From contig NZ_BMKW01000010.1 of NCBI RefSeq assembly GCF_014644535.1, positions 153,664 through 217,663 of the forward strand: a DNA stretch of 64,000 nucleotides, read 5' to 3'. This document shows, piece by piece, positions 9,976-18,165 of the stretch. This DNA comes from Neoroseomonas lacus (GTDB lineage: Bacteria; Pseudomonadota; Alphaproteobacteria; Acetobacterales; Acetobacteraceae). Below the pieces are notes generated by a model, which was not told the DNA's origin, did no database searches, and saw only the letters and a program-made list of their open reading frames with translations. The position numbers and the translations under genes were made by a program. Positions within the stretch are counted from its first letter, which is position 1, and every line of letters begins with the position of its first letter.

Positions 9976-10781
9976 CCGATCGTCCGGTCCTGCGCATCGC
10001 CCTGCTGACGCTGGAGAGCACCGCCAGCGCCGAAGCCGCCGCCCGCGTGCTGCGCGAGACCCGGCACGACGTGGTGTTCCTCGGCCTATCGGATGCCTGG
10101 CGCGACCGGGCGGCGAATACGCGGCGGCACTTGGCGCGGTCCGGGCCACGCATCCTTCCGTGGATGTTCGTCGAATTCGCCGCGCCGCGGTTGTGGCGGG
10201 GCGACGGCGTCGGGCCGGTGGGGGCGGCCGCCTTCGCCCGCGGCGTGCCGGCGACGACGGTCGCCTCGGTCAACGGCGCGGTGACGCAGGGGATGCTGGA
10301 CGCGCTGCGGCCGGACCTGATCGTGACCTGCCATTTCGACCAGATCCTCGCCGCCGAGACCATCGCCACCGCGCGGTTGGGCGGGATCAACCTGCATCCC
10401 TCCCTGCTGCCGCTGCATCGCGGGCCGATGCCGTGTTTCTGGGCGGCGTCGGACGGCAACAACGAGTTCGGCGCGACGGTGCACAGGCTGGTGCCGCGCA
10501 TCGATGCCGGCGCGATCCTGGCGCAGCGGGCGGTGGCACCCCCGGCGGGTGCGAGCGTGGCCGGCACGGCGCGGGCACTGCACCTGGCGGGCGCGGAGCT
10601 GTTGCTGCAGGTGATGGATGAGATCGCCGAAGGGCGCGAGCGCGGCGTGGAAGCGGCGGTGATGGCGTATCGGGGGTTTCCGACGCGGGGCGACCTCGCC
10701 TTGGCCGCGAAACGCGGGGTGAGGCTGGCTGGGTGGCGGGATTTCCGGGCGGCGCGGCGGTTGGGCGGGGCGGTGCTGTGA
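9972..10781 (+). CDS. Formyltransferase-family protein (GART/FMT fold), probable CTG start
   Basis: A 269-residue enzyme of the formyltetrahydrofolate-dependent formyltransferase fold. It has the family core NLHPSLLPLHRG (catalytic Asn and His) and a downstream RIDAGAI that supplies the Asp, so the N-H-D set is intact. The FMT C-terminal tRNA-binding domain is absent, which argues against initiator-tRNA formylation. The obvious GTG at 10047 lies inside the fold: the coding frame upstream of it still reads LRIALLTLE, a natural first strand, but contains no ATG, GTG or TTG. A CTG at 9972 overlaps the previous stop as CTGA and has GGAG nine bases before it, so I take CTG as the start. Context suggests N-formylation of the alpha-amino ketone lipid or a sugar amine. 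Confidence 0.78.
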   Translation: MTDRPVLRIALLTLESTASAEAAARVLRETRHDVVFLGLSDAWRDRAANTRRHLARSGPRILPWMFVEFAAPRLWRGDGVGPVGAAAFARGVPATTVASVNGAVTQGMLDALRPDLIVTCHFDQILAAETIATARLGGINLHPSLLPLHRGPMPCFWAASDGNNEFGATVHRLVPRIDAGAILAQRAVAPPAGASVAGTARALHLAGAELLLQVMDEIAEGRERGVEAAVMAYRGFPTRGDLALAAKRGVRLAGWRDFRAARRLGGAVL

Positions 10782-10796
10782 GGGCGGAGGTCAAGT

Positions 10797-10819
10797 TTGG
10801 AGGGGCGGCGCCCCTCCAA
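10797..10819. terminator. Bidirectional hairpin between convergent capsule operons
   Basis: TTGGAGGGGC (10797-10806), loop GGC, then GCCCCTCCAA (10810-10819): a perfect 10-bp stem in the 61-base gap between the ends of the formyltransferase and LtaS-like genes. There is no T-tract. It belongs to the dispersed GGAGGGGC hairpin family found in other gaps of the window. Confidence 0.55.
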
Positions 10820-10842
10820 CCTTCGAGCGCGCCCCCTGCCCG

Positions 10843-12255
10843 TCACCCCTCCCCCAGCACCGCCGCGGTCGCCAGCCGATGCAGCGCCACCGCGTCGATC
10901 GGTTCTACCCGGCCATCCCCGCCGCGGTCGCTACGCCAGACCAGGTAGTCAGTATCCGTTCCGCTGCGCGCGGCGGGCAATGCGGGCCGGTGGTCGCCGA
11001 AGGCCACCAGCACGACGGGCCTTGCGCTCCGCCGTGCGACATCGGCCAGCGTGCCGAGCATGGCGTCCGTCGCCGCCATGCGGGCGGCCCAGGTGGCCGC
11101 CGGGTCCAGGCCGGGCCAGGGACCATGGCCGGCGACGGTGATGGCGTAGAGGAACGCCGGGCCTTCCGCCGCCGCGAGGCAGGTGGCGAGATGCGCGCCG
11201 ACCGCCGCATCGGTGACCAGCCCGGCCTCGCGCGGTGCATCGGCGAAGGCCGGCGTGGCGTCGAAGCGGTGGAAGCCGAGGGCGGGCAACACGCGGTCGC
11301 GGCCAAAGAAGCGGGCATCGAAGGGGTGCAGGCAGGTGGTGGCGTAGCCCGTCCCGCGCAGCGCCCACGCGAGTGAAGCGACCGGCGAACGCGCGAAGCG
11401 GAAGTACGGGTTGAGGCGGTCGAGGCCGAGTACCTCATCACCGAGGCCCGTCAGCACCGCGAATTCGGTGCGCATGGTGTTGGCGCCGAAGCCCGGGACG
11501 TCGAGCGGGCCGCGCGCCAACGCCGCCCTGCCCAGCGCATCCCAGTGCGGCAGGGCGGCCGGGATGCCGAGGCGGCGCGGGTCGCAGAAGGATTCGAGTT
11601 GCAGCAACAGCAGATGCGGGGGCTCGACTGCTGGCGGCAGGATGGCTGGCCTGGGCGGGTGCGCGGCGCGGCGGGCGGGGCGTTCGGTCGCGGCCAGGCG
11701 GGCATGCAGCGCGAAGGTCGCCATCGGGCCGAAGCGGGCGGCGTCCTGCACCGGGATGCGCGCCGGCGTCGCGCTGCCCGGCAGCAGCATTGGGCGCAGC
11801 AGCAGCGCGACGATCGCCGCGGCCGCGACGAGCAGCGCCACGCGGCCCGTGAAGCCGAGACCGATCGATGGTTCCAGCGCCAGCACCAGCAGGAAGGCAA
11901 GCGCGCCGGCTCCGAGACCGCCGACGATCACGGCCTTGGGCACGAAGGGCAGGTAAAAGCGTGGGAAGGCCGCGACCTGCCACAACAGCCCGCCATCGGT
12001 GAAGGTGAGCGGTTCGCCAAGGGTGGCGCGTTTGGCGCGGTCGGCGACGCCGAGGAACAGGCACAGCCCGGCGGCGAAGCCACCCGCCATGATCGGGCGG
12101 CCGGTCGTCGCCAGCAGCAGCAGGAACAGCGCGGCCGGCGGTGCGGCGTCGAGCAGTGCCCAGGCCGAGGCTTGCGCCGCCGCGCCGCGCCGCAACCACC
12201 ACCAGAAGGGCAGCGGCAGTGCAGCGCCGGCGAGAAGGTGCAGGGCGCCCGTCAC
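10843..12255 (-). CDS. rkpI: LtaS/sulfatase-superfamily membrane transferase, RkpI-like
   Basis: About 470 residues. The first ~190 are rich in hydrophobic membrane segments and the rest is an alkaline-phosphatase-superfamily domain of the lipoteichoic-acid-synthase/phosphoglycerol-transferase type. The metal and nucleophile motifs are all visible: LQLESF (metal Glu), NTMRTEF (nucleophile Thr), HGPW and FGDHRP (Asp-His metal pair). Such proteins move phosphoglycerol or phosphoethanolamine groups outside the inner membrane. Start is GTG 12255, which overlaps the upstream SDR stop (GTGA); the longer frame back to 12309 is an arginine-rich artefact. It ends the minus-strand kpsC-kpsS-SDR operon, and its position matches rkpI of Sinorhizobium, whose biochemical role I do not recall as established. 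It could decorate the lipid anchor or the capsule. Confidence 0.8.
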   Translation of the reverse strand: MTGALHLLAGAALPLPFWWWLRRGAAAQASAWALLDAAPPAALFLLLLATTGRPIMAGGFAAGLCLFLGVADRAKRATLGEPLTFTDGGLLWQVAAFPRFYLPFVPKAVIVGGLGAGALAFLLVLALEPSIGLGFTGRVALLVAAAAIVALLLRPMLLPGSATPARIPVQDAARFGPMATFALHARLAATERPARRAAHPPRPAILPPAVEPPHLLLLQLESFCDPRRLGIPAALPHWDALGRAALARGPLDVPGFGANTMRTEFAVLTGLGDEVLGLDRLNPYFRFARSPVASLAWALRGTGYATTCLHPFDARFFGRDRVLPALGFHRFDATPAFADAPREAGLVTDAAVGAHLATCLAAAEGPAFLYAITVAGHGPWPGLDPAATWAARMAATDAMLGTLADVARRSARPVVLVAFGDHRPALPAARSGTDTDYLVWRSDRGGDGRVEPIDAVALHRLATAAVLGEG

Positions 12256-13043
12256 GCGCGGGGGGCATCCTCGGCGGCCACGCGAAAGCGCATGCGCCGC
12301 ACCGCCCAATCCGACAACCCGGCCGGCATCGCGTCGACCAGGCGCAGCACGGCGGCCAGCGGCAGCGGAAACGCCGCGCGCCGCGCGCCGCGCAGGATGG
12401 CGCGATGGGTCCGCCCGGCCGCCGCATCGAGGCTGATGAGCAGCGGCCGGGGGCCTTTCCAGCGCGAGCCCATGTCACTCTCGAAGAAGCCGGGCAGCAC
12501 GACCGTGACTGCCACGCCGCCGGGGCCGAGCGCGGCGCGCAACCCCTCGCCATAGGCGCGCAGACCGGCCTTGGAGGCGGCGTAGCCCGGCGCATCCGGC
12601 AGGCCGCGATAGGCGGCGACCGAGGCGACCAGGGCGATCCGCCCGGCGCGGCGGGCGCGCATCGCCGGCAGCAGGGGTTCGACCAGATGCATGGCGCCGA
12701 GCAGGTTGACGGCCACCTGCTCGGTCGCGCCGTCGAGGCCTTCCCAAGCGCCATCGGGGCGGGTGCCGCGGGCGATGCCGGCATTGGCGATGACGGTGTC
12801 GACGGGGCGGGCCGCCTCCCAGGCGTGCAGCTGGGCGGCGATGGCGGCGGCGTCGCGGATGTCGATCGCCGCCGTCTCGACCGTGGCACCGCGGGCGGTG
12901 CAGCGGGCGGCGGTTTCGGCGAGGCCGCTGGCGCCGCGGGCGATCAGGCGCAGGGCGATGCCCGACGCGGCGAAGCGTTCGGCCAGCGCCGCGCCCAAGC
13001 CGCGCGAAGCGCCCGAGATCACCACGCAGCCGGGGGCCTGCAC
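12252..13043 (-). CDS. rkpH: Short-chain dehydrogenase/reductase, RkpH-like
   Basis: A classical 263-residue SDR with the NAD(P)-binding GASRGLG near the N-terminus, NAG in the fourth strand region, catalytic Ser in LVASVAAY and YAASK (Tyr and Lys). The extended C-terminal part (PGFFESDM, then ~70 residues) resembles 3-ketosphinganine-reductase-like SDRs. In this setting it would reduce the 3-keto group made by the oxoamine synthase, giving an amino alcohol. It lies 3 bases after kpsS and overlaps the LtaS-like gene by GTGA, so it is translated in the capsule operon although its likely substrate is made by the opposing operon. Assignment to RkpH rests on family and neighbourhood, not on substrate evidence. 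Confidence 0.85.
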   Translation of the reverse strand: MQAPGCVVISGASRGLGAALAERFAASGIALRLIARGASGLAETAARCTARGATVETAAIDIRDAAAIAAQLHAWEAARPVDTVIANAGIARGTRPDGAWEGLDGATEQVAVNLLGAMHLVEPLLPAMRARRAGRIALVASVAAYRGLPDAPGYAASKAGLRAYGEGLRAALGPGGVAVTVVLPGFFESDMGSRWKGPRPLLISLDAAAGRTHRAILRGARRAAFPLPLAAVLRLVDAMPAGLSDWAVRRMRFRVAAEDAPRA

Positions 13044-13046
13044 GGC

Positions 13047-14279
13047 CTATTCCGCCGCGATGCGGCTGGTGGCGGTGACCGCCTCGAAACGGGCGACCGC
13101 GTGGCCGACCGCTTCGGAGATGCCCTCCTCGCTGAAGAAGCCGCCGCGGATCAGCGCATGGGCGGCGAGCACCCGGCGCAAGGCCTCGACCAGCCGCGGG
13201 TCGGGCGGGGTCGCTTCGGTCCAGAAGCGGTCGAGGCCGTACTGGAAGGTCAGGCCCGGCATGTCGTACAGCGCGGTGCCGAGAGCGATGAGCGGCTTGC
13301 CTTCGCGCAGGGATTGCAGCCCGGCGGTGCTGTTGACGGTGACGACGCCGGAAGCCGGCGCCAGCACCGGGCCGAAGGGCAGTTCCGGCAGCCACAGCAG
13401 CCGGTCGGCGACGCCGTGGGCGGTGGCGTGGCGCATCGTCAGCCGACCCCAGTCGATCAGGCCGTTGTCGAGCGGATGACCCTTCACCGCCAGCAGCGCG
13501 TCAGGCGGCGCATGGGTAGCGAAGGAGGCGACGATGGTCTCGATCGCCGCGCCCAGGCTGCCGAAGGGCGAATGCAGGCGCAGCTGATAGTCGCCTTCAA
13601 GCTGCAGCGGCAGCACGAAGACCGGCCCCTGCCAGGCCTGCAGCCGCGCCAGGCGGCGCTGCGCGGCGCGGCGGCGGGCCGGGCGGACCGCCCCGCGCAG
13701 CAGCCAGCCGGCATATTCGTGGAACGGGTTCCAGGCGCGGTGCGTGCGGTAGTGCGGGAAGCGGTGCCGGCGCAGAGCATTGTGGATGTTGTAGCGGACA
13801 TCGTCGGTGGCGCGGCGGAGGAAGGAGCCGCCCGACAGCGTTTCTGGGGCGGCCGGCGGCAGGCCCTGCGCCATGGCGAGGATGCGGCGCGGGTCGCGCG
13901 GCAGGGGCGAATGCGCGTTCACACCGTTTCGTTCGAGCGTGATGTAGCCTGGCCGCAGATAGGCTTCCTCGAAGATCCAGGGCCGCAGGCCGAGCCGCCT
14001 GGCGAGGGCGACGGCGTCCGCATGGCGCGGGCGGCAGTCGCTGAACATGGCGATGTCGGTGACGCCATGGGCGGCGATGATGGCTTCGAGGGCGGCGGGC
14101 CACTGGTCGTCCGTGCCGGTGAAGTCGGTGCTGTTGGGGCGCTTCCAGAACAGCCGGTCGCCCGGGTTGAAATTGACGCGATGGACGGCGTGGCCGCGGC
14201 CCGCCAGCGCGTCGCCCAGCCGCACGAAGAAATGCGTCGCCAACCCCTGCAGGAAGAGGAAGGAGCGCCGGTCGGTCAT
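13047..14279 (-). CDS. kpsS: KpsS-like capsule linker Kdo-transferase
   Basis: A 410-residue member of the Capsule_synth family. KpsS is known to add the first beta-linked Kdo to the lipid acceptor of group 2 capsules, before KpsC extends the linker. Visible are the N-terminal FLQGLATHFF, the DCRPRHADA segment, FEEAYLRPGYITLE, an LPLQLEGDYQ segment, the KGHPLDNG motif and NSTAGLQSL near the C-terminus, all typical of KpsS. Length is close to the family norm. It starts 16 bases after kpsC. Because the lipid acceptor here may be the PKS-derived lipid rather than phosphatidylglycerol, acceptor specificity may differ from E. coli; that part is inference. Confidence 0.9.
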   Translation of the reverse strand: MTDRRSFLFLQGLATHFFVRLGDALAGRGHAVHRVNFNPGDRLFWKRPNSTDFTGTDDQWPAALEAIIAAHGVTDIAMFSDCRPRHADAVALARRLGLRPWIFEEAYLRPGYITLERNGVNAHSPLPRDPRRILAMAQGLPPAAPETLSGGSFLRRATDDVRYNIHNALRRHRFPHYRTHRAWNPFHEYAGWLLRGAVRPARRRAAQRRLARLQAWQGPVFVLPLQLEGDYQLRLHSPFGSLGAAIETIVASFATHAPPDALLAVKGHPLDNGLIDWGRLTMRHATAHGVADRLLWLPELPFGPVLAPASGVVTVNSTAGLQSLREGKPLIALGTALYDMPGLTFQYGLDRFWTEATPPDPRLVEALRRVLAAHALIRGGFFSEEGISEAVGHAVARFEAVTATSRIAAE

Positions 14280-14295
14280 GCGCCGCGCCTCGCGC

Positions 14296-16170
14296 TCATC
14301 CCCGGCCCTTCGTCAGGCGGGCCATCGCCGCACCTTGCCAGCGGCGCAGTTGGGCGATGACGCCCCCGCGCCACGGGGCAGGGTCCGCGAGACGGTCGAG
14401 CAGGGCCTCCGGTGTTGTCGGCAGTTCGGTCACCGGGTCGTGATAGCGGGGATAGAGGATCAGTGCACCAGCCAGTAATTGGTCGAGAGTGAGGCGCCGC
14501 TTCCGCCGCGGGATCGGGGCACGGTCCTCGGTCAGGCCCCAGCCGGCATAAAAGGGCTGGCCCCAGCAGGTCACGCGCAGCCCCCGCAGCAAGGCCTCGA
14601 AGCCGGTGAGCGAGGTGAGCGTGTGGACTTCATCGACCTGGGTCAGCAGCGGTGCCATCGGGGTGTGATCCAGGATCAGGTCGGCCAGTGCTGCGGCCTG
14701 GTCGCGCTGCACTGCACCACGACGATACCCCGCCTCTACGTCAGGGTGTGGCTTGAAGGCTATGAAAGCGTTCACATCCTCGGCACGAACCGCCTGCAAC
14801 AGGGCGAGATTGCCACGCACCGCCCCGGCGCCGCCGCGCAGCACCGAGAGGTCGTCCTCGACCTGGCCGGGCACCAGGATGCGACGGCGGCCGGGGGTGG
14901 CGGGCAGGACCGGCGCCTCGCCGCCGAGGTTGTACTTGGTGACGCCGCGGGCGATCAGCGCCGCGCGCAGGGCCGCCGCGCGGGCGAGCAGCGCCGGCGG
15001 GAAGTCGGCTGTGGCGAGCAGGATTTCGAGGTCGCTCGGCCCGGCCGGGTCGTAATAGGGCCGGCGACTGTCGAGCGAGAGGGACGCGGCCGGCAGGAAG
15101 CCCGCCCCGAGGCCCGCCGAGCGGATGAAGCCGTCCTCGACCCACAGCAGGGGGATGCCGGCGGCGCGGGCAGCGGGTTCGAGGCCGGGGGGCGCGCGGC
15201 TCGACCACACGGCGATGGCGCCGTCACGGCGGGCGGCTTCGGCGATGGCGGCGCGGGTGGTGCGGGCGAAGGCGGGCGGGCCGGCGGCGGAGGCCAGGGC
15301 GGAGGCCATGCGCCGACGCTTCCAGAACGACATGCCGACGCAGACGGCGATGCGCCGGTTGGCGGATTCCTGCGCGCGCCAGGCGCCGAGCAACGCGATG
15401 GCCTCCTCGATCGGGATGGGCCGAGCGCGGACCGGGTCGGCGCAGCGCGCGGCCGCCGCCAGCGCGGCCAGGGCGGCGAGACCGTCGGGGGCGGTGCCGG
15501 CGGGCGTGGACACCGCGACCCCGGCCAGGGTGGCGAGCAGCGCGGTCGGGCCGGGCATGGCGTGAAGCCGCGCGGCGGCGTCGATCAGGCTCCAGGGGTC
15601 GAGGCGCTCGGGGCGCGTGGCGGGCAGCAGCGGGCGGGCGGCAGCCGGGGCTTCGGGGGCGCGGCAGGCGATGACGGGGCGGCCGGCGGCCTCGGCGCGG
15701 GCCGTGGCCCACATCGCCCAGGTCGCCTCGGACGCGGCGGGGTCGCAGGGGTCGAGGACCAGCACGGCCTCGCCCGACCCGGTGCCGAGGGCGGCCGCCC
15801 CGGGGTCGGGCAGGCCAGGCGGGCCGCCGAGCCGCGCCGCGCGCAGCAGGGGCCGGAGCCCGGCGGCGCGGGCAGTATCGGGCGCGGCGGTGGCGAGAGC
15901 GGCGGCAAGCGGGTCGGCCGCCAGCGCGCCGAACAGGATGGCCGGCACGCGGCGCCCGGCGAAGGCGGGCGCCGCGAAGGGGCCGGAGGTGACACGGAAC
16001 ACATCACCGCCCCAGGCCATTGGCGTTGGCCTGTTGCCCGGCAGCAACAGGCAATCATGGTCCATCGCGATGGCGGCGCCACGCTGCGGCTCACAGGGCC
16101 AGAAGGCCGGCAGGTGCGGCCAGCGGCGAAACAGGCCGAAAGGCACCAGCAACCGTCGATCAGCGTCCAT
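14296..16170 (-). CDS. kpsC: KpsC-like capsule linker Kdo-transferase, N-terminal module degenerate
   Basis: A 624-residue protein. The C-terminal half carries a clear KpsC module: WVEDGFIRS at about 340, a following YYDPAGPSDLE, VPGQVEDD, FKPHPDV at about 470, HTLTSLTGFEALLRG at about 515 and FYAGWGLTED. Canonical KpsC has two such glycosyltransferase modules that build the alternating Kdo linker. Here residues 1-265 are Ala/Pro/Arg-rich and I cannot find a second copy of these motifs, so that module is degenerate or replaced. It is the first gene of the minus-strand operon and divergent from the export operon across a 183-base control region. Which Kdo linkage survives cannot be told. Confidence 0.88.
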   Translation of the reverse strand: MDADRRLLVPFGLFRRWPHLPAFWPCEPQRGAAIAMDHDCLLLPGNRPTPMAWGGDVFRVTSGPFAAPAFAGRRVPAILFGALAADPLAAALATAAPDTARAAGLRPLLRAARLGGPPGLPDPGAAALGTGSGEAVLVLDPCDPAASEATWAMWATARAEAAGRPVIACRAPEAPAAARPLLPATRPERLDPWSLIDAAARLHAMPGPTALLATLAGVAVSTPAGTAPDGLAALAALAAAARCADPVRARPIPIEEAIALLGAWRAQESANRRIAVCVGMSFWKRRRMASALASAAGPPAFARTTRAAIAEAARRDGAIAVWSSRAPPGLEPAARAAGIPLLWVEDGFIRSAGLGAGFLPAASLSLDSRRPYYDPAGPSDLEILLATADFPPALLARAAALRAALIARGVTKYNLGGEAPVLPATPGRRRILVPGQVEDDLSVLRGGAGAVRGNLALLQAVRAEDVNAFIAFKPHPDVEAGYRRGAVQRDQAAALADLILDHTPMAPLLTQVDEVHTLTSLTGFEALLRGLRVTCWGQPFYAGWGLTEDRAPIPRRKRRLTLDQLLAGALILYPRYHDPVTELPTTPEALLDRLADPAPWRGGVIAQLRRWQGAAMARLTKGRG

Positions 16171-16353
16171 CGCGTCGCGCCAGATTACACACGTCCTGGT
16201 TGTAATTTCGTTTTAGGCTGCGTACCAGCGGCTAGGTCACGCCTGCGCGATTCACAATTCGAATCTGTAAGCTGGTCGCGAGCGCCTTGTTTTTGCGTAG
16301 TTCGGCTCGAAAGGCTAGTTTGCTGCATCGGCGAACCTTGAGGTGTCTGTCGG
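16171..16353. promoter_or_regulatory. Divergent control region between kpsC operon and capsule export operon
   Basis: 183 bases between divergent operons, clearly richer in A/T than the flanks around 16190-16330, and the only place from which both operons could start. It contains the palindrome ATTCGAAT at about 16257-16264. Candidate boxes (TTGTTT at 16287 on plus; TTGTGA on minus, reading across 16257-16252) lack good -10 partners at normal spacing, so I do not assign promoters. A GAGG at 16340 lies ten bases before the ATG of the lipoprotein gene. Confidence 0.4.
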
Positions 16354-16731
16354 ATGAGCCTTGGCGAGAATGGTGGCATGCGCGGATCGATGATGGGCCT
16401 AGCTGGCCTTGCGCTGCTGCTCGCCGGCTGCGCGGAGACGGGCAACGCGCCGGTGCAGGGGGCGCAGGGTCCCCTGGCGCCGATCACCGACCCCGTGGTC
16501 GCCTTCGCCGCCAGCGCCGGCCCGGGCGCCCAGGAGACGGTAACCCTGCCCTCGACCGGACAGACGGTGCAGCTGCGTCTGGTGCGGTCCTATGCCGCGG
16601 CCAGCGGCAGCGAGTGCCGCGAGGTGCAGATGGGCAGCGGGACCGGCGCCGACAGCCGGCTGCTGTGCGGCGCGGGAACCGGCTGGCGCGAGGCGCGGCC
16701 ACTGATCCGCGGAACCTCGGGGCGGCCGTGA
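16354..16731 (+). CDS. Small lipoprotein of the capsule export operon
   Basis: A 125-residue protein with a lipoprotein signal: a short charged N-terminus, GLAGLALLLAGC with the lipobox cysteine at about residue 28, then a 95-residue periplasmic part with two further cysteines in SECREVQ and RLLCGAG that could form a disulphide. The ending GWREARPLIRG looks like a conserved surface motif. ATG 16354 has GAGG ten bases upstream; ATG 16378 would still leave a full signal. Its stop overlaps the kpsM start (GTGA), so it is coupled to the ABC permease. It is not part of the classical Kps set and I do not know its function. A role beside the KpsE/KpsD channel is an inference from position. Confidence 0.72.
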   Translation: MSLGENGGMRGSMMGLAGLALLLAGCAETGNAPVQGAQGPLAPITDPVVAFAASAGPGAQETVTLPSTGQTVQLRLVRSYAAASGSECREVQMGSGTGADSRLLCGAGTGWREARPLIRGTSGRP

Positions 16732-17522
16732 GTGGGTCCGCGCCCGGACCGTTGTTGATCGACTGCGCCCGGCAGCAGGTCCGCGTCATCGGGGCGCTGA
16801 TCATTCGCGAGATGCACACGCGGTTCGGACGCCACCGCCTGGGTTACCTGTGGGTGTTCTTCGAGCCGCTGCTGCTTGGCGCGATGATCTCGCTGATCCA
16901 TGGCATCCGCGGCAATGGAAGCAGCGCGCGCAACAGCTTCGAGTTCTTCTCGATCGGCTATGTCATGTTCTTCCTGTTCCGCGGATTGATGAACCGTGCC
17001 GGGAACACCATCGCGTCGAACCGCAGCCTGCTCTTTCACCGCCAGGTCACGCTGCCGGACATGTTCTTCGCCCGTCACATCATTGAAGGCGTCGCCTGCT
17101 CGGGGGTGATGTTCGTCTTCACCATCGTCGGCATCGCCCTGGGTGGCGAGGCGCCCGATTCACCGGTGAAGATGATGTGCGCGCTGGGGCTGATGCTGCT
17201 CCTCGGCCAGGGGGTGGCGCTTGTGATCGGTGCTGCGACCAGCGAATGGGAAGGGATCGACCGCCTGGTCCATGCCATGTCCTACCTGATGCTGCCCTTC
17301 AGCGGGCTGTTCTTCATGGTGGAATGGCTGCCGGACTGGATGCAGGAGATCGTGGTGTGGGTGCCGACCGTCCACATCTTCGAATTGCTGCGCGACGGCC
17401 AGTTCGGCGACCGCTTCAGCGCCAATTACGACCTGACCTATGTGGCGGGGTGGATCCTGATCCCGCATCTGTTCGGTCTGGCCGGGCTGCGGCTGGCGCG
17501 CCCGCGCATCGGGCTGGAATAG
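16728..17522 (+). CDS. kpsM: Capsule ABC transporter permease KpsM
   Basis: A 264-residue ABC-2 type permease. Start is a GTG overlapping the lipoprotein stop, followed by MSGSAPGPLL. The conserved amphipathic start REMHTRFGRHRLGYLW is followed by six predicted hydrophobic segments, including FEPLLLGAMISLIHGI, FFSIGYVMFFLFRG and the late FSGLFFMVEWLP, as in polysaccharide exporters. It pairs with the KpsT ATPase four bases downstream and moves lipid-linked capsule polymer across the inner membrane. Length and motif order are normal for the family. The long in-frame extension upstream of 16728 is a shadow of the lipoprotein gene. Confidence 0.93.
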   Translation: MSGSAPGPLLIDCARQQVRVIGALIIREMHTRFGRHRLGYLWVFFEPLLLGAMISLIHGIRGNGSSARNSFEFFSIGYVMFFLFRGLMNRAGNTIASNRSLLFHRQVTLPDMFFARHIIEGVACSGVMFVFTIVGIALGGEAPDSPVKMMCALGLMLLLGQGVALVIGAATSEWEGIDRLVHAMSYLMLPFSGLFFMVEWLPDWMQEIVVWVPTVHIFELLRDGQFGDRFSANYDLTYVAGWILIPHLFGLAGLRLARPRIGLE

Positions 17523-17526
17523 GCCG

Positions 17527-18165
17527 ATGGCGCTGGAACTCATCGACGTCCACAAATCCTATCCGATGAATGTCGGGCGCAAGCATGTGCTGCGCGGCAT
17601 CAACGCGGTGTTCCGCAAAGGCGAGCGGGTCGGCGTGCTGGGGCGCAACGGCACCGGCAAGTCGACGCTGGTGCGCATCCTGGGCCGGGTCGAGGCGCCG
17701 ACGCAGGGCATCGTGCGTTCCAGCATGTCGGTGTCCTGGCCGATCGGCTTCGCGGCGGGGTTCCAGCAGGCGCTGTCGGGGGCAGACAATTCGCGCTTCA
17801 TCGCCCGCATCTATGACCGGCCGGTACAGGAGACCGTTGATTTCGTCGAGCATTTCGCTGAACTCGGCGAATATCTCAACATGCCGGTGCATACCTATTC
17901 GAGCGGCATGCGTTCACGCCTGGGCCTCGCCATCTCGCTGGCGATCGACTTCGACTGCTTCCTGGTGGACGAGGCGCTGGCCGTCGGCGACACGAAGTTC
18001 GGCCGCGCCTTCGGCGCCCGGCTTCAGCGCGCAGGCCTGATCATCGTGACCCACCAGCCATCCCTGGTCCGCCAGCTGTGCAACCGCGCCGCCGTGCTGG
18101 ATCAAGGCACCCTTACCTTCTACGAAGACATCGATGAAGCTCTCGCCACCTACAATAGCCTTTGA
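17527..18165 (+). CDS. kpsT: Capsule ABC transporter ATPase KpsT
   Basis: A 212-residue ABC ATPase that powers export through KpsM. Walker A is GRNGTGKST, the signature motif YSSGMRSRL replaces the usual LSGGQ as in other capsule and O-antigen exporters, Walker B is CFLVDEALAVGD and the switch histidine lies in IIVTHQPS. The Q-loop and the ADNSRFIARIYD segment also match KpsT. It has no C-terminal carbohydrate-binding domain of the Wzt type, consistent with a Kps system that recognises the lipid end. It lies between kpsM and kpsE, overlapping kpsE by 32 bases. Confidence 0.94.
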   Translation: MALELIDVHKSYPMNVGRKHVLRGINAVFRKGERVGVLGRNGTGKSTLVRILGRVEAPTQGIVRSSMSVSWPIGFAAGFQQALSGADNSRFIARIYDRPVQETVDFVEHFAELGEYLNMPVHTYSSGMRSRLGLAISLAIDFDCFLVDEALAVGDTKFGRAFGARLQRAGLIIVTHQPSLVRQLCNRAAVLDQGTLTFYEDIDEALATYNSL

